Positions 1 to 11,000 of a stretch of DNA of 64,000 nucleotides are shown here, in pieces. Source of the DNA: Branchiostoma belcheri (lineage: Eukaryota > Chordata > Leptocardii > Amphioxiformes > Branchiostomatidae). The DNA lies in contig NW_017803157.1 of NCBI RefSeq assembly GCF_001625305.1, forward strand, positions 1,667,376-1,731,375, read 5' to 3'. Both the position numbers and the translations under genes were made by a program. The notes below the pieces were generated by a model, which saw only the letters and a program-made list of their open reading frames with translations, made no database searches and was not told the DNA's origin. Numbering within the stretch: position 1 is the stretch's first letter; each line of letters begins with the position of its first letter.

Positions 1-204
1 ACGGCGAGAATCAGGAACGGAGACCACAGCATGTCGCCAGCCTAGCCTCAGTGAGGTTTGACATGAAAGCTGCTCAATTCGATACCGCGAATTTGAACTT
101 TGGTGGTAGAAACAGGGTAGCAACTTCGCTGAAGGAACGAGACTGTAAGCCAATTTTTAGTCACACTCGTGGAGGAAAAATCGTACTTGACAAATGCATT
201 ATAA

Positions 205-483
205 TTTTGCACTTTCTGTAGCCCCCTTACATCGGGAACCCTTGAGTCTGCAGTGGACCGCGGCGTTATGGAAAGCGTGGCTCAAGTTGACCACGCAACA
301 AAGAGTCATGCTAATCATAGACACTTGAACGAACCGACGTGCGAACGTACTTGTCGTGATGAGTGGGGAGCTTGTTTAAAATCCGCTACGGTATACCGGG
401 ATGGTTTGGATTGCTCACTCGGTCGGATCCCGCCACCAGAACCGCCGTGTCAAGCCATAGACATGATCCTGCTAAATACATGA
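205..483 (+). CDS. Possible terminal exon of a cysteine-rich protein (partial)
   Basis: An open frame runs from 205, just after an in-frame TAA, to a TGA ending at 483. A plausible splice acceptor (CTGCAG) ends at 253 and another (CTGTAG) ends at 221. The frame encodes five closely spaced cysteines with a CERTC...GAC...DC...PPC pattern and a short proline run, then a hydrophobic end (MILLNT). That composition looks more like a secreted extracellular protein than random sequence. No family is recognised and no partner exon lies in the window, so the rest would have to be to the left. It could equally be a chance ORF. Confidence 0.25.
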   Translation, partial: FCTFCSPLTSGTLESAVDRGVMESVAQVDHATKSHANHRHLNEPTCERTCRDEWGACLKSATVYRDGLDCSLGRIPPPEPPCQAIDMILLNT

Positions 484-554
484 CTCGGACACAACTTAGG
501 GGTTTCCAATATACCTGAGACTAGGGGTGGGAGGGGTTTAGTCGTGATGTGAGA

Positions 555-661
555 GTAAACTTAACCTAACCTAAGCCGTAAGTCTAAACCTAGCCCTGAA
601 CAATGATCTAAACTCTAACAACTCTATCAATACCAATCCTAACCCTAACCCTAGCCCTAAA
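555..661 (+). repeat. Degenerate interstitial telomere-like repeat
   Basis: The stretch is rich in CCTAAC/CCTAAA units. The cleanest part, about 632-660, reads as consecutive CCTAAC, CCTAAC and CCTAGC units, the complement of the animal telomere unit TTAGGG. The array is short and diverged, so it is an interstitial relic or chance low-complexity sequence rather than a chromosome end. Confidence 0.5.
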
Positions 662-1274
662 CACCTGTCCTCTCACGTATGTGGCAGCTCAAGGATTTGG
701 CTCAACACCGGGAGGGTGCTAACGTGTGTCTGGAGTGGTTCTGTTTTTGACATCCACTCAACACACAAGTTTGACGGAGAGTCATTGTCAGCTGTCGTCA
801 AAATCATTTGTACTTGTGGCGTTCTAAACTTCAGAAGAGGGAAGGAGAGAAAGAGAGAGAGAGAATAACAAGCTGCTATATAGAAAGAGAGAGGTACAAT
901 AGAAACTTTATTCGCAAAATCATAACCGAAGGCTAATTGCTTTTACAATCAAGTATAATACTCATTGCAATACAGTAACAGGAGACAGGTAAGTACTGTC
1001 TAGCTATTATGGGGTTCGACTTCTTCTTTGAAGGCAGTGGATACATAGAAATAGAGAGAAAGTACAAGCTGCTGCAGCAGGCACGTAGTAGTATCCGAGG
1101 ATCGCTGTTGCATTTCGTGACACCCTCAAAACGACAACTGCAGTTCCGACTGAAGTCACTAGGCCCGAAGTTAACTTGTTGTCTCTTCAGTCAGGCTGTG
1201 CACCAAAGCACTCACCCAAATTATATTAACATCCATTGCCTTTCCTAACTCTCACCCGACATCGTCGAAAACTA

Positions 1275-1436
1275 AACTCCAAGCAGATCATAGGGTGGCA
1301 AAAAGACAATATCAAATTGGCCAGGCAGTATCCATTAGCCAGAGAGGGTCCAATTCGCCACTTAAGGTGGGATTAGCGACAAAAAAGGGCCATATATAAA
1401 AAGGGTCTTCCCCCATCAACCTCTGCTTGGAGAGTA
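1275..1436. mobile_element. Foldback MITE, family B (CTCCAAGCAGA ends)
   Basis: The element begins ACTCCAAGCAGAT and ends with the inverted match CTCTGCTTGGAGAGT. It shares the internal GGCCAGGCAGTATCCATT motif with copies at 9301-9468, 13297-13368, 21823-22183, 31331-31501 and 63520-63648. No coding capacity is present, so it is a non-autonomous DNA transposon. Confidence 0.7.
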
Positions 1437-3132
1437 GTCGAAAACAGAACTGTCCAATGTGAGCTAAATATATCATCTCTGTTTAATCACTTTTGTATCC
1501 ACATAATCCACAAAAAATGCTCATCCGTAAACATGTTTGACCACCTTCTTTTGTGATCAGATAATCGAGAGGAAGAATTTGCCGAAAGGTGTTGTCTCCG
1601 CCCACTTTCTATTTTTACTCCGGGTTGTCCTCTGGGTTGTCCTAAACACAAAGACAAACCTACATCACATTAGCGGAAGCCCCGGAGCTATATGCCGAGT
1701 ATCGCACCTGTTTGTGCCGACGCCACTGTATCTATAAACACTGTAATAATGTCGGCTTGCATACCCTCAGGTCAGATGGATTTAAATGATGCTTTTATCC
1801 CAAATCATGTATCCATATTGAAAATGTCAACTACCTAAGGTTCGCTGACCAGTGGCAAGGCAGTCCGTGTCCTTTCCACATAGCGGAAACATCGAATTGC
1901 CCGGAAAGCGATGTTTGGAGAAGCACTATATATACATATAGCCCCTTATCCACATTAAACAAATATACGCGAAGGCCACCGTGTCAACCCTCCTCACTCA
2001 GGTGTAGGAACTGACACGGTCATCATACTCGGAAAAATCTGTATCTGTAGATCTGTACATGAATCTGTGTCTGTGCATGAATCTCTATCTGATTGCAAAT
2101 AAAGCTCTCGGGTGACTGCCATAGAGTCCATTTCATCAAGAGTCTGATCGCCCCAGTAAAAAACAACAACTCCGAGACGACGCCAAAAAATAGTCACTCA
2201 AGCAACTGGACATGATTTTGGAAACGGTCAGACGTTTCAGGTAGCATCCACTACCTTTCGTCAGTGACACTACAGAATGCAGGAGAATGGCAGGTTCATA
2301 AGCACGGACTACTGATTGACATGCAAACTCCGAGCCGAGTCTTACTCTGTTTCAAAGATTTTAACCAAATCGTCCCTGCTATGGGACCTACCACCTGTTC
2401 CTGACATGATCGTAAATCAAAATTTATTTGTTACCAAAGAAAAAAATCACAATCCTAGCATGTCCAGGACAAAAGATAGAAAAAGAAAAATTCTGCCGCA
2501 GTACCAAGCTGGGCGTCCCAAAATCTTTTAAGACCTACCCACATACCAAATATCATCACAATCCATTCAGGTATTCTTAAGTTATGCTGACCACTATCCG
2601 AACAGGCACACATACACACGCACACCGATCATGAACACACACAGGGAGTTTAAAAACTGTACCTCCAGTTACCAATATATAAAAGCGATTAACTTCTCGA
2701 AAGAAAAATCGCAGACAATTTCTCACATCACAGATATCATCACAATCCTTTCAGGGCTTCTTAAGTTATTCTGTCAAATATCAACACACAAGCACGGATC
2801 AAAAGCAATACCTACAATCGCCAAGGTATAAAAAAGATTAGTCTCTCGATCGTAAACAAAATCCCAGACAATTTCTCACATCACAGTAGAAAGTAGGTTA
2901 CTTTCATAACGCATCACTCCCCATTGGTCCCTCGTTAGGACCCTGAGGCAGCCAGTTTGGCACAAAAATCACGTGAGGCCAATTTTCATTCATTGCATTG
3001 GTCATTTTTGGCTGGAGTCACCTAAACAAGGCTGGTGCGCACTGCGGTGATCGACACCTCCGTGACCTAGCTAAAACTGAGGCTCCACCGTCTGTCGGTA
3101 GTCTGACTAGTTCTCTCGCTGATGAGGACAGG

Positions 3133-3205
3133 ATGGGATGGACGCGCTGTGTTCGCCATGTCGCCTGTTTCCTGGCCGTGTATCTGCGTACCTGTGTGTG
3201 TACAG
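3133..3205 (+). CDS. Inferred first coding exon (signal peptide) of the receptor
   Basis: The ATG at 3133 opens 24 codons with a hydrophobic core (VACFLAVYL), then a single G before a strong GTGAGA donor at 3206. That phase joins exactly to the LDLa exon, which needs one preceding base (ACA G|GG TTG). Such an N-terminus fits a cleaved signal peptide. An in-frame ATG at 2998 would add 45 non-hydrophobic residues and is less likely. A different first exon within the 7.6 kb intron cannot be excluded. Confidence 0.55.
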
Positions 3206-4977
3206 GTGAGACTACTTACCGCCTACATCGTTCTGTTTTCCACAGCTGCTACACCTGACGCGTCGCTGAAAGTATGTAGTAGAATGCCGATGGCAGAATA
3301 CCGTGAAAAGGCGGAAGAAGCCTTTGTTAGTTTGTAGGTACAAGATTGTCATGCAGAAATTGAATGCTAGCTGTCGTGCATTTCTGTTTAAAATCCTAGT
3401 AGTTTCGGTGAGACAACAGTTTGGGATCACAACGACGTGTGCCGGATTTGGCTTGATCTTGCTCTCCGATCCAACCACGATCTCTAACCGAATGGTTTAG
3501 GGTTCGATTCCTTCCTACAACAGTCAAGAGACCGAGTAGCGATCTGGCAACACTAGTACTCGGAGAGGCTACGTTACTAGTAGTTGGCGGCATTTTCGTT
3601 AGCCCAGAAGCTGTTGTGTATATACAGTACTTTTGAAATGTTCATTTGCGTTCCCCACATATGAAATTGGGTTGACACATGTCGGACACAGCGAAAATCG
3701 AGACCATGTGGTGCAGCTGACACAGTTCTTTGGCTTCGTCTGTTAATTGTTTACAGGGTTTCTTGTCTTCATTCATACTAACCAGGGACGCTCTCCTTGG
3801 ACGAATCCAGTGGTGAACAACTGTCAATTGGGAACTCGTAAATGCCATAAAATAGCACGTTTTCAGACGGAGGGCAAATGTGCAATCTTTTACTGCAAAC
3901 CTTTGCTATTTTGCCCCAATTTCTATCATTAGAGAACTAGGGCATCTCTCAAGGGGGAGGGGGTGTTGGGAAACAATTCCCAAATCATGGTCAACCATGT
4001 GCCTGATACCGATGGACACGGAGAAAAGTTTGTGATCTTTGTTAAAATCTTCTTCTGGAATGACATAAACTGAATCCGTACGAAATGTTGTGAGAAAAAA
4101 ATAACATAAAAATGTAGAAAACCGTGACGATCTGTACTGTTTTTACTGGAATTCTAATTCCAACTTAGTAGATCTAAACATCAAACCGTATGGAAACTTC
4201 AGGGACTGGTAGTTGACTGACGCTGTATTTGTGCTATCTGTCTCTTTTTGTTTGATCTGTCCTACTGGGAACCGTGCATAACTAAACATACAAATCTGTT
4301 CTAGATAGACAACCATCCTCTTGTCTTCTAGATCAGGCTGCTCTTCTCGTTTGATTTGAGAAACCTTTTAGCCATCACAGCATCTGATGACAGTACATTA
4401 TTGCCATGTTCATCGGTGGAAGACCATCTCTACATCGCTTGGTTACCTTGGCTACCTGATTCCAAACCTGGCTCAATTTCAAGGATTTTGTTTCCTGTCT
4501 GTGTGATAAACATAGAGGATTCTATGCAACATGCAGACACAGGCAAATATCTATATATAGCTCCATGATAAAAACAACAGCAATCAATCTCTGTGTCTTG
4601 TTGGCCCGGTCAAGCTTGCAACGTATACAAATCTATTTCTAGTCTGTCTTGGTTATGAAATATTCGAATGGTAAACTTCAAATGTTTTTCTCCTCTGCTC
4701 ACGAACTAGTTTTCAGACGGGCGCAACTGACAAGTCTGCTTCCTATATGCAAACTGCATTATTCACATTGTTTACTATGTTAAACATAGTAAACAATTTG
4801 AATAATGTGCTCCGTATCCTGGATAAGTCCGTCCGTTCATAATTGATGATACGCGTGCGATAGAGACAAACAAGAGTTCCACGATATCATACCTTCGCCA
4901 AATGATGTTAACCATTCCGACTGACGAAATTATGCATTTTTCTAAAAAAATCACAAACACACACACACGCACGCACG

Positions 4978-5049
<72 letters not shown>

Positions 5050-8000
5050 CTATGAAAAACATAACCTACTTGGCGAAGGTAGAAATTTGAACACAATGCT
5101 GCTTCACATTCGAATATTCCTAATTGGAACATGTGTAAATCGTATCTGATTTTACAAGAAGACCCAATTTAGGTCTATTTCTAAGAAGACTTTGGCCGGG
5201 ATTCAGTAATTGTGTGTAGTTGGTTTTAAGTCTTCTTTTGCGGCGAAACTGCTATTAAAGAAAGTTTTTCCCTCGCTCAGACCTAAAAATACACGAGTCT
5301 TCCCAACCGTGCCCCTATGGGGTTCTGAATACACTCCGTGACCTTCATATTTCATCTTCTACTGTCACCAGAATCACAGAGAAGAAACTTGAGAGCTTCA
5401 GGGAGATACCAAAGGCCGTATCTGTCACACTTCTTGTCTGCAAACGAGTTGGTTCACCTGACATCCCGCATCTTCCCTGTTGCTAATTTTAGTTTCTCCT
5501 GTCAATTTTTAACACTAGACATGATGACAGTACACTCAATCACTCAACTTTTGTCAAGCTATTTTTTGCTGCCAACAACGCAAAGGACATGTCCCTAAAC
5601 ATGAGCAACCTGACTAGTTGGTCATGAAGTGTTCAGGCAAATGACAGTTTCTAGATCAAAAATCCAACCTGGCTTTTGTTGTTCAACTTGTTATTTTTTT
5701 GTGTGAAAAGTCTTATTTTCCGTCGCTTTGACAATTAGCTTTTCTTTATTGCTGGCCCATCAAAGGCGATAGCCAATTCAGACTGCCATTGCGACCATCC
5801 CTTGGCTTGTAAGGGGGCCCTTTTCCGTAGAGCGCAATCGGCCGTTTTAATTCTACGTACAGCGTAGACGGACCGCTCTAATATTTTGCGTAGAGCGTAT
5901 TCGGCGTATTAATTCTACGTAATGCGTTGTAGCCAGTTTGAATTTATCGTGCGTAAAGCGTAACGACAATAAAACTCTTTGGGCGACTTTTTTCTGGCTC
6001 CTTGTCCCCGTTCATGGCCGTGACATGGGGTACACTTTTCAACTTGAACCTCACATGTTTACAGTAAGTTTTTCTTGTGTATTTTTCTCGTTACGTTGAT
6101 CTTGATCTCATTAAGTCTCCAGCGAAACGACAATAAAACTCTTAGTTTGGTCTTTTTTTGGCTCCCTGTCCACGTTTGGCCGTGACCTGGAGTACACTTT
6201 CGAACTTGACCGTCACATGTTTACAGTTTGCCTTGTTATTTTTCTCGTTACGTTGATCTTGATCTCATTAAGTCTCCAGTGAAACGACGATAAAACTCTT
6301 CTGACCACTTTTTTTTGCTTCCTGTTCCCGTTTGGCCGTGACCTGATGTACACTTTCGAACTTGACCCTCACGTGTTTACGGTTCTTCTTGTGTATTTTT
6401 CTCGTTGGCCTTGGCCTAAGGTACATGACCGACTCGGTAGTGCGGTCTGGGGGGACTTCTCCGGAATTTCACTCAGCACGACTCCCTAGCCCAATTCTTC
6501 AGTGCATGTGGCACACCATGTGCGCTAACCTGGTATCCAGCATATCGCGATGGGGCAGGTTTTCTTCGGGGCTGCTGAAGCTCTTCCCCGCCTAGCCTGG
6601 ATGCCAGACCCAAAGCACACTGGACACAAAATATCTCAGTGTGCAAAATATCTCACTTGCACACTGAGATATTTTGTGTCCAGTGTGCTTTGGGTCTGGC
6701 ATCCAGGCTATTCCCCGCCCGACTCAGCTAGGTTTCCCGGTAGGTTTTTCACGGGGGAAGTTTGATTACCCCAGAATCAGACTCAGATAGAATCCGACGG
6801 TTCTGGGTTTGAATCCCTGGCAGGCCGTATTGTTGTGTCTTCGGGAAAGGCACTTAACATCTATTTCCTCAACTTAGGTGAAAATGAGTACCTAGCTTCG
6901 GTTAGGGACGTCCTCTTGGATATACCCTGGATGCCAAACTAGTATCGGGAGCCGTTTTCCTTCGGCAGCCAAGAGCCCTTCGCCCTCTAAATTACCGCTA
7001 CGGGGGAGTTGAGCCCGAGGGGTTTAACTTAGGTGAAAATGAGTACCTAGCTTCGGTTAGGGACGTCCTCTTGGATATACCCTGGGTGCCAAACTAGTAT
7101 TGGGAGCCATTTTCCTTCGGCAGCCAAGAGCCCTTCGCCCTCTAAATTACCGCTACGGGGGAGTTGAGCCCGAGGGGTTTGTCCGGCCCTATAGTAGGTA
7201 CTTGGATAGGACAGAAAGCTAACTGGAAGTCCCGTGTTAGTTAACGTTTTTCTTGGATAGCAGATAACATCGAAATTCCCCGCTTTTCGACAACCAGACG
7301 TTCCGCATTTGAGCTCACACAGTTAGGCCACAGCAAGTAAATTTTATGGATGACATCCTCCACAGACTCCAAATCTAATGCGATAGGGCGAAAAAAACAA
7401 GGCGGGCCAAAAAAATAAGATTTCTATACTTTCAAATTTTGATATTTTAAACCTTGTTAAAGTGATATTATGCAAGATTTTTGCGCCAAAACCTAAAATA
7501 CAAATAATTGAAAATTCTCATCTTGACTGTCATTTTTTTTTATAACTTTCAACATATTAGCGTCGCTATTTGGCCTCTTCGGCGACTCAATTTTTTTTTA
7601 TTCAGTGGCAACATCACATATAAAGGATTGAAATACAACACAGCAACATTAATCAAAGCCTTGTCTTGTCTCCTCTCTTCATATTTATCTGTCATCCAAG
7701 TTACGGCATGGCAACAGACATATTTACCCATTTTCGGCATGTTGTCCACTGTCAAAAGGCAACAAAATTTCTCGTTTTAATTTTCAAAGTCAGGCGAAAA
7801 TCAATGCGCGCGCTGATGTCATCCATAAAAATGTGGCCTAAAGGTTGAGCAAATAACTAAACACAAAGCTATGGTATGGAAAATAATAACAGACTCTTCA
7901 TTTTCGTTTCTTGACATTTTCTTCTTTCCCTGAAATGATTTCGCCTCTTCGGTATTCTATGATATCCAATAACTTGTTTTGCAACATATGACATATATTC

Positions 8001-11000
8001 GCTCATTTTTTACCATTTACAGTGTGGTCGAAAACTTTTTTTTAACGGACGAAAATCAATGCGCGCACTGATGTCTAGCCTCTACCAGGCTTGAGGGCGC
8101 GGCTGGAAATAGTAGAAATTGGCCAAATAGAGAGATAACACGTCGAGGGAGTTTAGCCATCCACTCCCTCGGCGTGTTATCTCTCTATTTGGCCAATTAC
8201 TACTATTTCCAGCCGCGCCCTCAAGCCTGGTAGAGGCTAGTTGATGTCATCCATAAAAGTTACTTGCTGTGGCCTTACCTGCCACCTTCCCGCTCTTTTG
8301 TGACGGCGGTTCACGACTTCCAGGGTTCGATGCCCTCTAACAAGGTCAGGCTGTTCGGACATAACCCCGAATCAAAGCCTCCCTAATCACCCGATTGACC
8401 TGAAAGCCGATCAAACACACTTCCTCCACACCGTTGGGAAATGACCTTGTTGGCGTTCTGCCATGTGTAAACTTACGGCTGTTCGCGGCCATTCTTGAAA
8501 TACAAAAATGTTAACCCAAAAGTTCTCCAAAATACATGTACCTACACGTAAGATCATGGAGGTAGAAAAAAGGAATGTAACTGACGGTATGAAGTTTGGT
8601 CCTTCGGCCCTGGCAGTCTTGGCTTAACAGATATTGATATTAAGAAAATTGTGACATATGTTACGTGGTAACTTTACTACACATTGTTCTTATCAGGCTT
8701 ATGATGATTAACAAATTTGGAAAAATCAGGCTTGGAATATAACATTTTGACTTATCATATCATCAACAGAGAAAAACATATTATCAACATATATCATATC
8801 AATATATAATGTTAAATAGCGTTCAAATATAATACACACAAGTTTTGTCTTGTGTTGTAGTTTTTTATTTCATGTTTAGTGTTGACGTGAATATGAGCTA
8901 TATCGCTTGAGTGCGTCACCACTATGTATTGTATTGTGTGTATGTTGAAATAAAAAAAAATCAACAGATTTCTATTCATCTAGCCATAAATTCATTCCTA
9001 TTCATCATATTCATTTCTATTTATAAATTCTGATCCCGTAGCCTCTAGGTAACCTACATACATTGATTGATAAGGAGGAAAAACCGGTCCCCGAGTTCCA
9101 CAACTGGCATGCCGAAAAACATCTGACTGTGTTTGCTGACAGATATCCCACAACACCACTATCCCCTGGGAAACCATGTGCTTATATTTATACAAGTTTT
9201 CAATATGTGGTACAATGCTTTGCTTATTTATGTTCCATCAATAATTGTAGGCCTAGAAAAGTTATCGACAGATACTGATGTTCTATCCAGATATTTAGCT
9301 ACTCTCCAAGCAGAGGTTGTGGGGGAATGATCGTTACATTTTTATATATGTCCGTTTTTTTTGTCCTGACCCCCGTCGGTGGCTGCCGGCCTTCTCTGTC
9401 TAATGGATACTGCCTGGCCAATTTGATACTGTCTTTTTACCAGCGAAAGGGATCTGCTCGGAGATTAGTATTTAGCATGGATGCGCTGTTCCGTGTCTAA
9501 GGCAAAAGGAGGAGGGTCGTTTAGAAGCGGAGAGCCGCTTGACCGGAACGAAGCCACACATAGCTCACATTTCAACAAAAATTTCATCAAATCATTTTCT
9601 TGCGAACCGGATGTCCTTTTCAAAACATCAGTAGATGATCCCCAAGTGTCCACCAAATTTTCAAATCACTTTCTTGCGACCTCGTGCGACCCTCTTTCAC
9701 ACAAGAGAATGAAAATATGATTTCAAGGAAGAAATGAGAGTTGTGTGTCAGTATGTGGGTAATTTCTGGTGCCATGAATACAAACATTCTTTACTGACTC
9801 AACAAAAAGTAAAGGTACAAGTAATGTATGGTCTACTAAAGATCTAACAAAGCTAAATACATGTATGAATAACGTCATCCTACATACAGAATATATATAT
9901 GTATGCGGCAAACTCAGTACGTACAGAATATATGTCAGCGGCAACAATATATTCTCTAACATCTGCGAAGCCATTGGCTAGATATGTAAAGACTAGACAT
10001 TGAACTGAAAATCTTAAAATAAAAATAGAAAACAAATTGCAATTCTAAAGAAGAAACATAAGAGATAGATGAAAAACAGCATCAATTGTGCATGGCCTGA
10101 GGTCGCGACCTGTTTGCTGCGACAAGCGATTCCGGCTATTATCCTGTACTGCAGACAGGAGCGTCACACAGCACCAGTAAGAGCTTCCGAGAAAAAGACC
10201 TTTAATAGGGCAGTTTTATCCCAAGGTTGTCCTGTTTGTAGCGTGCGTAGTCCAGTGGTTAGCGACCCTGTCTCTGGACTAATAAGGTTTGGGAGTTTGA
10301 ATCCCGGCTGTTGTCGCTCACCCGACATGCACACTACTGGAAAGGGTCGCAGTCCCTAGGACGGGACATTAAACCGTGGTCCACTGTTCATTGTGCTTGT
10401 TGAAAAGAACAAGGGGAATTTCACCGGTACAATGAACCTGTACATAGCGTCCATCTTCTCTGTTGCGGCCAGTGGGAGATTAGCCAAAACTTCAGTGAGC
10501 TAAAAGTGGTTCGAGAACACTTTCTTTTTTACTCTGTCTGTCTGTCTGTCACCGCACTAGTAAAGAGCTTCCGAGTCAGAGACCTTTAAATAGAGCAGTT
10601 TTATCCCAAGGTACAAGGTTGTCCTGTTTTCTACTCTGTTTGTCTGCGACCAGTGGGAAATTAGCTCTTCAGTGAGCTAAAACTGGTTCGAGATCACTTT
10701 CTTTTCTACTCTGTACCATATGCAGGGGAGTCACATCACTAGTAAGAGCTTCCGAGTCAGAGACCTTTACTGTTTGAAAAGAGCTATTTTGTCCCAAGGT
10801 ACAAGGTTGTCCTATTTTCTACCTTGTTTGTCTGCAGGGTTGCCTGACCCGAAATCGCCGACTCACTGCGAGCTGGGGAAGTTTCCGTGCGGGGACCTGC
10901 CCACGTGTCTGCCGCTGCAGCTCCAATGTGACGGCAAGAAGGACTGCAGCAACGGGGCGGACGAGGCCAACTGTGGTGAGTCTGTAGCCTCGAACAGGCG

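Larger units (their letters stand above)
1..3132. other. Left flank: repeats, no convincing gene
   Basis: Apart from the possible exon at 254-483, no coding signal is visible. The stretch holds degenerate telomere-like repeats (about 555-660), a GA-rich simple repeat (about 838-890), a CTCCAAGCAG-type foldback element (about 1275-1434) and, at 2205-2300, a copy of a dispersed repeat that recurs near 17490-17570 and, in reverse, near 33745-33815. The promoter and 5' UTR of the receptor gene should lie just left of 3133, but no TATA box stands out. Confidence 0.6.
3206..10837 (+). other. First intron of the receptor gene, a repeat reservoir
   Basis: This 7.6 kb interval has no exon I can support. 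It holds a CA microsatellite inside an inverted repeat, a 160-bp tandem repeat, several foldback MITEs, a 154-bp direct duplication and at least one tRNA-derived SINE, each listed separately. At about 10560-10810 three imperfect copies of a unit containing 'AGAGCTTCCGAGTCAGAGACCTTTA' variants are arranged in tandem just before the LDLa exon. Confidence 0.6.

Noticed and set aside
4775..5132. Poly-Cys-Val and poly-His-Thr ORFs
   Set aside because: Translations of the CA/GT microsatellite on opposite strands.
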